Shown one piece after another: positions 26,814 to 36,186 of a stretch of 64,000 nucleotides of DNA (its first letter is position 1; each line of letters opens with the position of its first letter). The stretch is from VYFG01 sp965204165 (lineage in GTDB: Bacteria > Pseudomonadota > Gammaproteobacteria > Arenicellales > Poriferihabitantaceae). The notes under the pieces were generated by a model, which was given only the letters and a program-made list of their open reading frames with translations, ran no database searches and was not told where the DNA came from. The translations under genes and the position numbers were made by a program. Location of the stretch: NCBI GenBank assembly GCA_965204165.1, contig OZ241969.1, positions 3,844,001 through 3,908,000 on the forward strand. The letters run 5' to 3'.

Positions 26814-27653
26814 TTACTGTATCCAGTCGGCATGCCGGGCATGCTGGTCCACCAGGTACTTGGTGGCCTGGATGCCCCATTTTTTCTCCAGCTCGATCAG
26901 TTTGCCCGACTGGTGCCAGTTGTAGGTCATGCCGGACATGAAATTGCCGAAAACGCAATCCTTCTCGCCCAGCGGCACGGCAAGTCCCCAGGGGTTGTCG
27001 TCCTCGCTGGCCAGCGGCATCTCGAAATCGTTCCAGTTGCCGGAGGAAAGGTCCGACATGATGGAAGAATCATCGTAGACCCAGGCGATGCATTTCTTGT
27101 CCCGGAGCGCCTGCTTGGCCTCCGCGTTGCCGGTGAATGCGACGATTTCCGCGCCATAACGCTCACTGACGATCTTGTTGTAGAAAGCGCCCTGCTTTCC
27201 GCACACCGGCTTGCCGCGAAGATTCTCCCATTCTGTCAGGGAAAGGGCTGTTGGAGACATCACGTTGGTGCCGGACGTGTAGTAGTTGGGCTGGGTGATG
27301 CCCACGATCTTGCGCCGGTCGGGCCGGTCGGACATGGTGGCGATCATCATGTCGATCTTGCCCTGTTCGAGAAACTGCATGCGGTTGGAGGACTGGACGG
27401 CAACCGTCTCGAGATCCACACCCATGGCATCGGCCACCAATTGGGCCATGTCAACCTCCATGCCCACAATGGCGCCGCTCTCGTCACGGTAGCCCCAGGG
27501 CTTGTAGTCCGCCTTGACGCCCACAACCAGCTTGCCGCGGTCCATCACCTTGTTCCAGACATCGTTGGTACATTCGGCGCTGGCTCCTGCGGACCCGAGC
27601 AGCATCGCGGACGCGGTTGCGGCAACCAGCATATTTTGTTTCATATATCGCAT
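26814..27653 (-). CDS. ABC transporter periplasmic substrate-binding protein (amino-acid family 3)
   Basis: A 279-residue secreted protein of the bacterial extracellular solute-binding family 3. The start at 27653 is chosen because GGAGGAG lies eight bases upstream and a signal peptide follows (MLVAATASAMLLGSAGASA, cleavage before ECTN). The body shows VGVKADYKPWGYRDESG, MEVDMAQLVADAMGV and DRRKIVGITQPNYY, typical of type-2 binding folds. Longer reading upstream has no coding character. It sits between the MttB-type gene and the permeases, suggesting that its ligand feeds the methyltransferase. Confidence 0.92.
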   Translation of the reverse strand: MRYMKQNMLVAATASAMLLGSAGASAECTNDVWNKVMDRGKLVVGVKADYKPWGYRDESGAIVGMEVDMAQLVADAMGVDLETVAVQSSNRMQFLEQGKIDMMIATMSDRPDRRKIVGITQPNYYTSGTNVMSPTALSLTEWENLRGKPVCGKQGAFYNKIVSERYGAEIVAFTGNAEAKQALRDKKCIAWVYDDSSIMSDLSSGNWNDFEMPLASEDDNPWGLAVPLGEKDCVFGNFMSGMTYNWHQSGKLIELEKKWGIQATKYLVDQHARHADWIQ

Positions 27654-27919
27654 TTCACTAACTCCTCCTCGTTTTGTTGGAATGCCACGATGCGCCGGCA
27701 AACGACGGGCCCGCCAGCGTGTTCGCGACTCTTCGGGCCCAAAAATATATATCAAATCCGTTTGGTTGGATAGTTCCGGGCCGGGCCCGTGTAGCGAGCA
27801 AATGGTTTGTCCGGTCAAGTAGCACATAACCTGTCCAGGCGCCGGCACGTCGGCCGGCCTCCCGGACTCCGCGGTGAATGAACCGGCGCCGGGGAATACC
27901 CGGACAGATGCCGGCGGCG
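27654..27919. other. Gap between MttB-type and binding-protein genes
   Basis: 266 bp without a gene. A TTGACC on the minus strand (around 27813-27818) and an AT-rich tract at 27743-27760 could give the importer genes a promoter of their own, but no -10 box fits well. Confidence 0.3.
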
Positions 27920-29491
27920 CTACTGCAGCTGTTGCCGGATTGCCTCCTTGCGGCGGGCCACATAAGCCTCCAGTTCCTCCCTGCGGTCGGGCTGGAGAAC
28001 CGGTTCCCGGTATTCCCGCAGACGTTGCTGCCAAAGTTCGGTGGCCCGATCGGTGGCGGTCCTGGCACCATCGGAATGCCACACCTCATAGTTTCGCCAG
28101 TCCGCCAGCGTGGATTCATAGAACGCGTGCCGGTAGCGCTTCAGGGTATGGGGGTGATCGAAGAACTGCCCCCCGGTCGGGACCTCGGAGATGGCCTCCC
28201 ACGCCAGTGCCTCCGCGTCCATCCCCACCGGCTGCACTACTTCCGCCATCATCTGCAGGAGCTCGGCGTCCAGGACGAATTTTTCGAACGATGCCGTCAG
28301 CCCCCCCTCCATCCATCCGGCGGCATGATACAGAAGGTTGGTGTGGGACAGGAAACACGCCCAAAGAGACATTTCGGATTCCCAGCCCGCCTGGGCATCC
28401 ACCGTGTTGGCAGTGGCGGAGTTGCTGCACCGGAACGGCAATCCGTACTTTCTCGCAAGCTGACCCGAAGCGAGCACCGCCCGGGCATACTCCGGGGTCC
28501 CGAATGCCGGGGCACCGGTACGCATGTCCACGTTGGAGGTGTAACTGCCGTAAACCACCGGAGCGCCCGGCCGGACGATCTGGGTCAGCACGATTCCCGA
28601 CAGTGCTTCCGCGTTCTGCTGTGACAGGGCGCCTGCAAGGGTGGTGGGCGTCATGGCACCCATGAGCGTGAAGGGGGTTACCACGCAGCACTGCCCGAGT
28701 CCTGCGGTGGCGATCAGTCCGTCGGACATCTCACCGTCAAACCGCCGCGGTGAATTCACCGAAATGATCGTCAGGCAGGACGGTGACTCCTGCATCTCCT
28801 CCAGGGAGATACCCCTTGAAATCCGTGATATCTCGATGCCGTCCCGGGCGCGGTCCTCGCCGATACTGGTATTCAGCCAGCACTTGTCGGTGAGGGTGGC
28901 GGCAGCGAGATAGCAATCCAGGTGACGGCTGAATGCCGGCATCTCCAGCGGCGGAGCAGGCTGATTGCCGGTGGCGTGAACGACATCGTGGACCTGCACC
29001 AGCTTGAGCAGCCGGCAGTAGTCCTCGTAATTTCCATTGCGCTTGCCATGAATGCGGTCATGAACGTTGGGCGGCCCGCCAACGGACGTGGTGCAGATGG
29101 CATTGCCGCCAAGGTCCAGGCGGTTGTCCGGGTTTCTCGGGGTCAGCGTGAACCTGGACGGTATGCTGGCCAACGCCCTGTCCACCAGTTCCTCCTCGAT
29201 CCTGACGCGGCCGGTCGCATCATCCACCTCGGCACCGGCCTCCCGGAACAGCGTCCGGGCCTGATCCCCCATGAATTCGATGCCGATTTCCCCGAGGATC
29301 TTCAGGGATGCGCGGTGAATGGTCTCCAGTTGATCCTCGCCGAGGATCGGCACCGGCGGCAGGGATGTCCTGATCTGTTTGTAGACGGTCTCCCGGCCTG
29401 CGCTGGCGGCACCTTCGGACGCCTGCAACCGGGATTTTCTTCGGCGGGACATGATGACCTGCGGCCCAACGGAATCTCGCTGTGCCGACAT
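27920..29491 (-). CDS. MttB-family (trimethylamine methyltransferase-like) corrinoid methyltransferase
   Basis: A 523-residue TIM-barrel methyltransferase of the MttB superfamily, which moves a methyl group from a quaternary or tertiary amine to a corrinoid protein. Family features include the N-terminal LETIHRASLKILGEIGIEFM, the NGNYEDYCRLLKLV stretch and the SNSATANTVDAQAGWESEMS region. There is no in-frame amber codon, so this is a non-pyrrolysine member, the group that includes glycine betaine and other betaine demethylases. No corrinoid-protein or reductive-activase gene is nearby. Operon with a binding-protein importer and a GlxA-type regulator implies catabolism of an imported quaternary amine; which one cannot be read from sequence. 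Confidence 0.88.
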   Translation of the reverse strand: MSAQRDSVGPQVIMSRRRKSRLQASEGAASAGRETVYKQIRTSLPPVPILGEDQLETIHRASLKILGEIGIEFMGDQARTLFREAGAEVDDATGRVRIEEELVDRALASIPSRFTLTPRNPDNRLDLGGNAICTTSVGGPPNVHDRIHGKRNGNYEDYCRLLKLVQVHDVVHATGNQPAPPLEMPAFSRHLDCYLAAATLTDKCWLNTSIGEDRARDGIEISRISRGISLEEMQESPSCLTIISVNSPRRFDGEMSDGLIATAGLGQCCVVTPFTLMGAMTPTTLAGALSQQNAEALSGIVLTQIVRPGAPVVYGSYTSNVDMRTGAPAFGTPEYARAVLASGQLARKYGLPFRCSNSATANTVDAQAGWESEMSLWACFLSHTNLLYHAAGWMEGGLTASFEKFVLDAELLQMMAEVVQPVGMDAEALAWEAISEVPTGGQFFDHPHTLKRYRHAFYESTLADWRNYEVWHSDGARTATDRATELWQQRLREYREPVLQPDRREELEAYVARRKEAIRQQLQ

Positions 29492-29563
29492 TAGACCCCG
29501 GTGCGGTCCCGCCGTCTGCGGATTTGCGACCTGGGATACGACTGCCGCGACGAAATCGCGGGA

Positions 29564-30646
29564 TTATTCCGATCTGTCCGTGTCGGGAACCCGCTCCTCC
29601 CGGGGCGTCCGGCCGTACACATCCCGGTAGGACTTGATGAAGTGGGAATGGGAGGAAAAACCGGAGGCGATGGCCACGTCCAGACCCGACCACGATGTGT
29701 ACAGCAGCAGTTGACGCGCATTCTCCAGGCGCAGCTTGAGATAGTATTTCTGGGGCGTGGTGTCGCGGTATTTCCGGAACAGCCTTTCCAGCTGCCGCAG
29801 CGAGACATCCACATGGCTGGCCACCTCCTGGGGCGTCAGCGGATCCTCAATGTTGTTCTGCATCAGGTCTATGGCTTCGGCAAGTTTGGGCGACAGGCGT
29901 ATGAGGTCGTACCTGTTCTCCATCCGCTGCCGATCGTCCGGCGTGCGCAGGCGGTCGTGCTGGTAGATCTGGGATATCCTCCGCGCCATCTCATGGCCGC
30001 AATCCTGTTCCACGAGCTTAAGCATCATGTCCAGCGCCGCGGTGCCGCCCGAACAGGTTCCCCGGCTGCGGTCGATCTCGTAGATATTGCTGGTGATTTC
30101 AAGGTGCGGGTAGAGTTCCCGGAACACCGGCAGATTCTCCCAGTGGATGGTGCAGCGGTAACCATCCAGCAGTCCGGCCCTGGCCAACACGAAACTGCCG
30201 GAGCTTGCACTGCCGAGCAGGGCACCCCTGCGGTCCAGCGTCCACAGGTTTCTGAACGTCTGCTCATCCGCGAAGTACTGGGTTTCATTGGTGGCCACCA
30301 GCAGTATCCGGTCACAGGCGGTGACGTCCTCAAGCGGGCCTTCGACCGTCACCTGGACCCCGCTGCTGGAACATACATTCTGTCCGTCCGGGGATACCAG
30401 ATGCCAGCGATAGGCATGATCCGCAGTGAACCGGTTGGCAGTCCGCATGCAGTCCACCAGGCAGCTGAACGGAATCAGGGGAAAACGTTCGAAGAGGAGG
30501 AGGACAACGTCCCGGGTCTTGACGGGTGGGGGTGTACGCTCCCCGGAACGCGGTAACGATGACAACACTTCAGTGACCGGTGATAGGTATGCACAATATA
30601 ACCATGATCGCGGGGTTTCGACAATGCCGGCTATACTTCTGGACAA
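29564..30646 (-). CDS. GlxA-family transcriptional regulator (DJ-1/PfpI domain plus AraC HTH)
   Basis: Residues about 45-210 are an inactive amidotransferase-like (DJ-1/PfpI) sensor domain (RDVVLLLFERFPLIPFSCLV; ASSGSFVLARAGLLDG). Residues about 250-345 carry the two AraC helix-turn-helix motifs (TPQEVASHVDVSLRQLERLF; SHSHFIKSYRDVYGRTPREE). This architecture is that of GbdR and CdhR, regulators of glycine betaine and carnitine catabolism. The gene heads the MttB-importer operon, 72 bp upstream, and is divergent from the epimerase gene. The N-terminus may begin later than 30646. Confidence 0.87.
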   Translation of the reverse strand: MSRSIAGIVETPRSWLYCAYLSPVTEVLSSLPRSGERTPPPVKTRDVVLLLFERFPLIPFSCLVDCMRTANRFTADHAYRWHLVSPDGQNVCSSSGVQVTVEGPLEDVTACDRILLVATNETQYFADEQTFRNLWTLDRRGALLGSASSGSFVLARAGLLDGYRCTIHWENLPVFRELYPHLEITSNIYEIDRSRGTCSGGTAALDMMLKLVEQDCGHEMARRISQIYQHDRLRTPDDRQRMENRYDLIRLSPKLAEAIDLMQNNIEDPLTPQEVASHVDVSLRQLERLFRKYRDTTPQKYYLKLRLENARQLLLYTSWSGLDVAIASGFSSHSHFIKSYRDVYGRTPREERVPDTDRSE

Positions 30647-30674
30647 ACGTGGTCAGCCCCCCGGGTCGTGCAGC

Positions 30675-31586
30675 ATGAACCAAGGTCCTTTCGACATACT
30701 GATTACAGGGGGAACGGGATTGATCGGCCAGGCGCTGATCCCCGTTCTCGAAGCCGGGGGTCACCGGATTTCCGTTCTGTCCCGGCGGCCGGACCGGTAC
30801 CCCGGCAAAGCCAGCCGCCCCCGTCTCTTCGCCGCCTTGCGGGACATCCCGGGGGATCATCCGGTGGACGCTGTCATCAACCTGGCGGGGGCGCGCATCA
30901 TCGGCCGGCGGTGGAGCGTCCGCCGCAAACAGGTCCTGCGGGACAGCCGGATTGTACTGACCCGGGGACTGGTGGGGTGGATGTCCCAACGCCCGGTGCC
31001 GCCGGCCGTGCTGATCAGTGGATCAGCGGTGGGGTATTACGGCGACCGCCAGGGCGAACCCCTCGAAGAGGATCAGTCATGCGGCGGGGACTTCGGTGCC
31101 CTGCTGTGCCGGGACTGGGAGCACGAGGCCATGGAAGCCGCCACGCTGGGGACCCGTGTAGCGGTCATCCGCACCGGTCTTGTATTGAGCGGCAAAGGCG
31201 GCATGCTGCCCCCCATGCTGCATAGCTTCGGGTGGGGGCTTGGAGCGCGCATCGGGAACGGCAGGCAATGGATGAGCTGGATCCACATCGATGACGAGGT
31301 CTCCGCAATTGCCCACCTGCTTGCCAACCCGGAATCCGCCGGCGCCTATAACCTGACGGCACCGGAACCCGTGACCAATACCGGGTTCAGCGACTGTCTT
31401 GCACGCGTTTTGCGCCGCCCGCGCCTGCTCGCGGTTCCGGCACCGGTGCTGCACCTGGGGCTCGGAGAAGCTGCGGGACTAGTGCTCGGTGGTCAGCGCT
31501 CGATACCGGCAAGGCTCCAGCAGGAGGGCTTCGGGTTTGCCTACCCATCCCTGGAAGGCGCCTTCCGGGCCATCGCCCGCCCTTGA
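30675..31586 (+). CDS. TIGR01777-family NAD-dependent epimerase/dehydratase-like protein
   Basis: A 303-residue extended short-chain dehydrogenase (SDR39U1/YfcH type). The Rossmann motif is ILITGGTGLIGQALIPVL, followed by the INLAGA segment and GSAVGYYGD. The C-terminal DUF1731 cap (LLAVPAPVLHLGLGEAAGLV) is typical. I place the start at 30675 because the nucleotide-binding strand begins right after it; the longer reading overlaps the divergent regulator. The function of this family is poorly defined. Confidence 0.85.
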   Translation: MNQGPFDILITGGTGLIGQALIPVLEAGGHRISVLSRRPDRYPGKASRPRLFAALRDIPGDHPVDAVINLAGARIIGRRWSVRRKQVLRDSRIVLTRGLVGWMSQRPVPPAVLISGSAVGYYGDRQGEPLEEDQSCGGDFGALLCRDWEHEAMEAATLGTRVAVIRTGLVLSGKGGMLPPMLHSFGWGLGARIGNGRQWMSWIHIDDEVSAIAHLLANPESAGAYNLTAPEPVTNTGFSDCLARVLRRPRLLAVPAPVLHLGLGEAAGLVLGGQRSIPARLQQEGFGFAYPSLEGAFRAIARP

Positions 31587-31859
31587 CCGGGACCATGACT
31601 TTGGTGTCCCGACCACGCAGCGTAGCCATCCGTGATCGGGAATGCGGCAAAACCGAAGAGGCGCTTCAGCAACGGCCAACCGGCGGACCACATGCGAAGA
31701 CCCTGCCTAGTCTTCCGGAACCTGAACCGATATGCCGCCACCGATGAACGCCTCCGGTATCGCGAATGGGATCACGCCTTGTCCTTGTGGGCACACGAAT
31801 CCGGTCTTCAGGCCGGCTGGTCCGAGCAGCACCGACACCCTTTCGCCTCCGATCCGTCC

Positions 31860-32615
31860 GTGACACCCCATGAGACCGCCTCCGACCTCCGGCGCCGCCT
31901 TGAGGCCGTCGCCGAGCCGGCCACGAAAGCATGGTTCGAAAACTATCTGAAGCATGCTGTCTCCTACCGCGGCGTGAAGACCCCCCAGGTCAGCCGTATT
32001 CTCGCTGACTGGCGGCGAGTTCACGACCTCGGCCAGTGGCCCGACAAGGACCAGCTCGCCCTCGCCAGGACACTGATTGAAGGACGTTACGCGGAGGACA
32101 AGTTCGCCGGCACACTCTACATCCAGAAATACCTGCTGCGGCGGATGGACCCGGTGCAGATCCTGGACGCTGCGGAAAACCTCTTCGTCTCGGGCGCGTT
32201 CTTCGACTGGTCGACCACGGACTGGTTCAGCGTGCGGGTACTGGGCCCCATGATTGCACGTCACGACATGCCGATCGCGCACCGGGTGGCCGGGTGGCGG
32301 GGCGCCGAGAACCTCTGGCAACGGCGCTCCTCGATCGTCCCGTTCCGGACTGTCGTGCGTGATGAAGCCTACCACCCCGTCATCGAGGCAACGGTCGAAG
32401 TGCTCGTCCCAGAGCGCGACCGGTTCATACAGACCGGGATCGGTTGGGTAATCAGCGACCTGTCGAAAATGCATCCGAAGGTTGCTGAAGCATTGGTCGA
32501 GCGGCACTTCGTGGACTTTTCAGCCGAGGTCATCCGGCGGCACACGCGGCATCTTCCTGGGCATGCGGAATATAAAAGACGTGCATCAATGAACCGCAGA
32601 AGGGGCAATCCCTAG
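31860..32615 (+). CDS. DNA alkylation repair protein, AlkD-like (HEAT-like repeats)
   Basis: About 251 residues. The family opening is clear (DLRRRLEAVAEPATKAWFEN then VSYRGVKTPQVSRIL), followed by alpha-helical HEAT-like repeats and the DWSTTDWFSVRVLGPMI segment that carries the conserved W-x-x-x-D pattern. AlkD enzymes excise positively charged alkylated bases. The GTG at 31860 fits the usual N-terminus, but it has no clear ribosome site and upstream starts (31632, 31692) remain open. Confidence 0.8.
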   Translation: MTPHETASDLRRRLEAVAEPATKAWFENYLKHAVSYRGVKTPQVSRILADWRRVHDLGQWPDKDQLALARTLIEGRYAEDKFAGTLYIQKYLLRRMDPVQILDAAENLFVSGAFFDWSTTDWFSVRVLGPMIARHDMPIAHRVAGWRGAENLWQRRSSIVPFRTVVRDEAYHPVIEATVEVLVPERDRFIQTGIGWVISDLSKMHPKVAEALVERHFVDFSAEVIRRHTRHLPGHAEYKRRASMNRRRGNP

Positions 32616-33091
32616 GCATCCAGGCCAACAAGGACAACGGGTTTTACGATTGTGATGATGAAATAGCCCCAAGTCGACAGACAATCCCATTCGGTCAACA
32701 CTGTTACGGCCAAATGCCGGCGCGCCACGCAGCCTGGGCGATCCACGATCCCCGTGACCGGCGAGAGACTGAGTGGCCGGCGGTGGCCAGGGTCGTTGCC
32801 ATCGGGTCGCAGTCCAAGCTGGCTCCAGTCCGGAAAGGATCGGGAGACCCTTTCGGGCCAGATTCTCCGTTGCTGTTTCCACTGGTGTTCCGGCTTCCAC
32901 TTCGATCTCTTTCACCTCCGCTCGCAAGTGCATTACGCGCGTGCGAACCAACAAACCTACTTGGAAGACATGCTTCCGGCGAACACGGGACAGAACGTCC
33001 CATGCCTTTCCGTTTCCATCCGTGGCCGCAGACGATTTCTCTCAAGCGTTGAATTATGATAGATATATTACTTTATTTCTGACACTTCCGA
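32616..33091. other. Intergenic region, possible degraded gene
   Basis: No intact gene. On the minus strand a short plausible start (MHLRAEVKEIEVEAGTPVET, from about 32936) is followed by sequence without coding character, so it may be a remnant. An AT-rich patch at 33050-33080 probably holds the promoter of the next gene. Confidence 0.4.
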
Positions 33092-33796
33092 ATGAAGAAA
33101 CGAAACATGCGCAGCCTTTCCCGTCGCATCATGGAGCACGCCACGACGCTTCCGGAAGCCACGCCGTTGTGTCCGTCAGCCCTGTTGCACCTCGGTAACC
33201 GGGCGGCCGTCGACCAAGCGTTGTCGCGTCTCGCACGATCCGGTGATCTCATGCGGATCTGCCAGGGTGTCTACATGTGCCCGGTCGAAACCCGCTTCGG
33301 CCTTCGGTCTCCCCGTGTTGACAAGGCGCTCACCGCGCTGTCGAAGATGTGGGTCGAAACGATCGTGCCATCCGGCGGCGCGGCGGCAAACCGCCTCGGC
33401 CTAACCACGCAGAATCCGGTACGTGTGTTCTATCTCACCTCCGGTCCCAACCGACGACTCCACTTCGGCACGTCAATCGTCGATCTGCGTCACGCACCGC
33501 GTTGGCAACTGGTGGCCCCCCACCAAAAGGCGGGAGACGTTATCCGAGCCCTGGCATGGCTGGGACCTGCCGAGGTCGAGGACGGCCTCGAAGCGGTCCT
33601 TCCGACGCTTTCCGTATCGGATCGGGACGAACTTGCGGCCGCGCGGGCCGTGATGCCCAATTGGATGGCGGAACCGGTGAGCGCCCGCCTTGCACATGGC
33701 TGGGACACGTTAACACCACCTCTCGCACGACGACAGGCGCAATGCTCTGGAAGTGGCGGAGCGGAACAGCAGCCACAAGGCACATCTTCAGGATGA
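33092..33796 (+). CDS. AbiEi-like (DUF6088) antitoxin-type transcriptional regulator
   Basis: A 234-residue protein with an N-terminal winged-helix of the AbiEi/DUF6088 kind (HLGNRAAVDQALSRLARSGD then RICQGVYMCP) and the family's VPSGGAAANRLGLTTQNP stretch. In type IV systems AbiEi represses and counteracts the AbiEii nucleotidyltransferase encoded next to it. No nucleotidyltransferase follows here. The last 25 residues look like frame-shifted tail: from about 33745 a different frame (NALEVAERNSSHKAHLQDED to a stop at 33919) has better coding character, so the 3' end may be damaged. The second ATG (33107) is an alternative start. Confidence 0.7.
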   Translation: MKKRNMRSLSRRIMEHATTLPEATPLCPSALLHLGNRAAVDQALSRLARSGDLMRICQGVYMCPVETRFGLRSPRVDKALTALSKMWVETIVPSGGAAANRLGLTTQNPVRVFYLTSGPNRRLHFGTSIVDLRHAPRWQLVAPHQKAGDVIRALAWLGPAEVEDGLEAVLPTLSVSDRDELAAARAVMPNWMAEPVSARLAHGWDTLTPPLARRQAQCSGSGGAEQQPQGTSSG

Positions 33797-34300
33797 GGAC
33801 ATCTGGGTCCTCGCGACCTTTGGCATGCTGCTCGACGAGAGTGAACCGTTCGACAAGCTGATGGAGCACTGCACGGCGATCGAAACGCGAGTCAATGCTT
33901 CGCCGTTGGAGGGAAACTGATGATGGTTCATCGACACCTCAGGGCCTCCCGTTCTCTCACCAGTGAGAGGCCGCGAGCGTTGGCTTCGACACACAAGATA
34001 GCCTCGCCAACTGAACAGGAACGTTCAATGCCCAATATTCCTGTCCACCTGAACCGCTGCCGACATTTTCCTACCCTTCGCGAGAGCCTGCGGACGGCGC
34101 AGGGAGTGCGGTGGCCAGGTAATCTCTTTGAAATTCGGATACGACTGCATCGGTTGCAGAAACGATTCCACACGTCGAAGGAACCTACTGCCTGCTGGGT
34201 TACTGGACCGGAGCCGTTGCCATGTACTACGAAAGGGAACCTGCGCTTTTCGGGACCCGTGAGGCCTCTAAGCTGTCAGCCAGGCACAGCACCCAAAGAA
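33797..34300. other. Intergenic region after the AbiEi-like gene
   Basis: Contains the out-of-frame coding-like tail to 33921 (EDIWVLATFGMLLDESEPFD) and then about 380 bp in which no gene or element is recognisable. Confidence 0.4.
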
Positions 34301-34321
34301 AGACCCTCGGGGTGAGGGTCT
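34301..34321 (-). terminator. Rho-independent terminator after the DUF1127 gene
   Basis: Perfect 8-bp stem AGACCCTC/GAGGGTCT with a 5-base loop; on the minus strand it is followed by TTCTTTG. It lies 34 bp after the gene's stop. Confidence 0.6.
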
Positions 34322-34354
34322 GCAATGAACACCACTGGAGGAGTAACACGCAAT

Positions 34355-34633
34355 CTACGCTGCGTCTTTGATTCTTGGCGGAATCGGCAGTGATTCGATC
34401 TTCGCACTTACCGGTTGATGCTGTGACCGTGGCTGTGGTTGAGACTGCGGACAGGCACTGTCGTGCAGCGCCACACCTTCCATGATCTCGTGCCGCTCAA
34501 TGCCGATGTCCCGAAGCAGGTAATCCGGCAATGCCTGCAGTACCCGAATTGCCTGACGGCGCCGGTTCCAGGTACGCAGTCCGCCGATCATGCGATCAAG
34601 GACAGAAAAAAGGGGGAAATTGCTCTTGTTCAT
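34355..34633 (-). CDS. DUF1127 domain protein
   Basis: A 92-residue protein. The DUF1127 (YjiS-like) motif is NRRRQAIRVLQALPDYLLRD followed by IGIERHEI; an extra Q/P-rich tail (QSQPQPRSQHQP) follows. The start at 34633 is supported by GGAAGGA upstream. Proteins of this family are small, basic and often stress- or nutrient-induced. A terminator follows, and periodic repeats lie upstream. Confidence 0.75.
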   Translation of the reverse strand: MNKSNFPLFSVLDRMIGGLRTWNRRRQAIRVLQALPDYLLRDIGIERHEIMEGVALHDSACPQSQPQPRSQHQPVSAKIESLPIPPRIKDAA

Positions 34634-34709
34634 GTTCCGGTCCTTCCTGCATTTGTCATTTGACATGCACTTTTCGAGGATTCCATTGTCTCCGGAGTGA
34701 TGCAAATTC

Positions 34710-34738
34710 GGGGTAAGCATGGGGTAAACATTCTGTAA
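34710..34738. promoter_or_regulatory. 11-bp-periodic direct repeats upstream of the DUF1127 gene
   Basis: GGGGTAA (34710-34716), GGGGTAA (34721-34727) and TCTGTAA (34732-34738) recur every 11 bp. One-turn spacing is typical of OmpR/PhoB-type response regulator sites. Role inferred only. Confidence 0.3.
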
Positions 34739-34994
34739 AGAATCGATCCCAACCGAACAGCGCGGCGGATGGCAGGAACACCGCAAAGGACGGTACGCCC
34801 GAGGAGTCCTTGCCATGATCCACCCGAACCGACGACGCGCTTTACCGGCGCCGTCAAGGGACTCGCCGGCGGGAATTCTCTTCCCAGGGGACGAACAACC
34901 GGCCTGTAGCTATAGTTCCGGCATCAGTTGATTTGTCCCGGGAATTCACCCATCCTTCGGATTATCCCTTACACCTGCTCGTGGAGTGTCCGGA

Positions 34995-35996
34995 ATGAGG
35001 ATTCTCACTCTTTTCTGCGTGGCGATGCTGTCGGTCCCCATGATCGGCACCGCGTTCGCCGGAGATTTCAGACCTGCGGTGGTCTATGACACCGACAACA
35101 AGTTCGACAAGGGCTTCAACGAGGGCGTCTGGAATGGTCTGCGGAAGTTCTCCGACGAGACGGGCGTCCGGGTCGAAGAGTTGCTGATTGCCGACAGGAC
35201 CCGGCGCGAGCAGGCGATACAGGACCTGGTAAAAAGTGGGGCAACCATGGTGATTGCGGTGGGTTTCGCCCAGGCGGACGCAATCGACGCGGTGGCAGCC
35301 GAATATCCCGACCGGCAATTCGCGATCATCGATGTCTCCTGGCTGGACCGTCCCAATCTTCGCCAGTACGCTTTCAGGGAGCATGAAGGCAGTTATCTGG
35401 TAGGCGTCGCGGCGGCCCTGGCGAGCCGGACCGGCAAGGTCGGCTTCGTGGGCGGCATGGATATCCCCCTCATCCACAGGTTCCATTGCGGCTATCTGCA
35501 GGGTGCGAAGGCCGCCAGGAGTGATATCGAGGTCCTGCAGGCGATGATCGGAACGACACCCGCCGCCTGGAGAGATCCGGCGAGGGCCGCGGAACTTGCA
35601 CAGGGTCAGATCGAGCGTGGCGCCGATGTCATCTATCATGCTGCCGGCGGAAGCGGCATCGGCGTCATCCGGGCCGCAGCCGAAGCCGGCAGGCTTGCCA
35701 TCGGCGTCGACTCGAACCAGAACGGGCTGGCTCCCGGGTCAGTGCTGACCTCGATGCTGAAGCGTGTCGATGTAGCTGCCTACCAGACGCTCAGTGACGG
35801 GCTGAACGGCAACTTCACTGCCGGTGTCATCAGCCTGGGCCTTGCCGAGGGTGGTGTCGACTGGGCGCAGGACGAGCACAATGCCGGCCTACTCTCGGAC
35901 AGCCTGAAGTCTGCCGTCGAGCAGGCCAGGGCAGACATCGTAATGGAAAAGATCAAGGTACACGACTACATGCAGGATTCCCATTGTCCCGGCTGA
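34995..35996 (+). CDS. BMP-family (PnrA/Med-type) periplasmic nucleoside-binding protein
   Basis: A 333-residue secreted protein. Signal peptide MRILTLFCVAMLSVPMIGTA with cleavage near AFA-GDF; no lipobox cysteine. The basic membrane protein fold is evident (PAVVYDTDNKFDKGFNEGVW; GFVGGMDIPLIHRFHCGYLQ; GADVIYHAAGGSGIG). Family members bind purine nucleosides for an ABC importer. No matching permease or ATPase is adjacent, so its partners must lie elsewhere. The ATG at 34995 is chosen over GTG 34986 because GGAG sits eight bases upstream. Confidence 0.88.
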   Translation: MRILTLFCVAMLSVPMIGTAFAGDFRPAVVYDTDNKFDKGFNEGVWNGLRKFSDETGVRVEELLIADRTRREQAIQDLVKSGATMVIAVGFAQADAIDAVAAEYPDRQFAIIDVSWLDRPNLRQYAFREHEGSYLVGVAAALASRTGKVGFVGGMDIPLIHRFHCGYLQGAKAARSDIEVLQAMIGTTPAAWRDPARAAELAQGQIERGADVIYHAAGGSGIGVIRAAAEAGRLAIGVDSNQNGLAPGSVLTSMLKRVDVAAYQTLSDGLNGNFTAGVISLGLAEGGVDWAQDEHNAGLLSDSLKSAVEQARADIVMEKIKVHDYMQDSHCPG

Positions 35997-36186
35997 GTCC
36001 CCTCTACCGCCGCACAGCTTCAGCGCAGACCGGTTGCCATGTAAATCCGGTCATCCAGCAAGTTACTGATCGGCCGAATCCGGGTGGTCCCGCAGCCTAG
36101 CCGGGCATAAACGGCCTGACGGTCTGGTTACACCGTGGAAACGGCTTCGCCGGTACGATACGCGAAAGCCATACCGACCGTGAATA

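Noticed and set aside
27920..29491. Pyrrolysine use in the MttB-type gene
   Set aside because: The frame contains no internal TAG, and no pyrrolysine genes are present. It belongs to the non-pyrrolysine branch.
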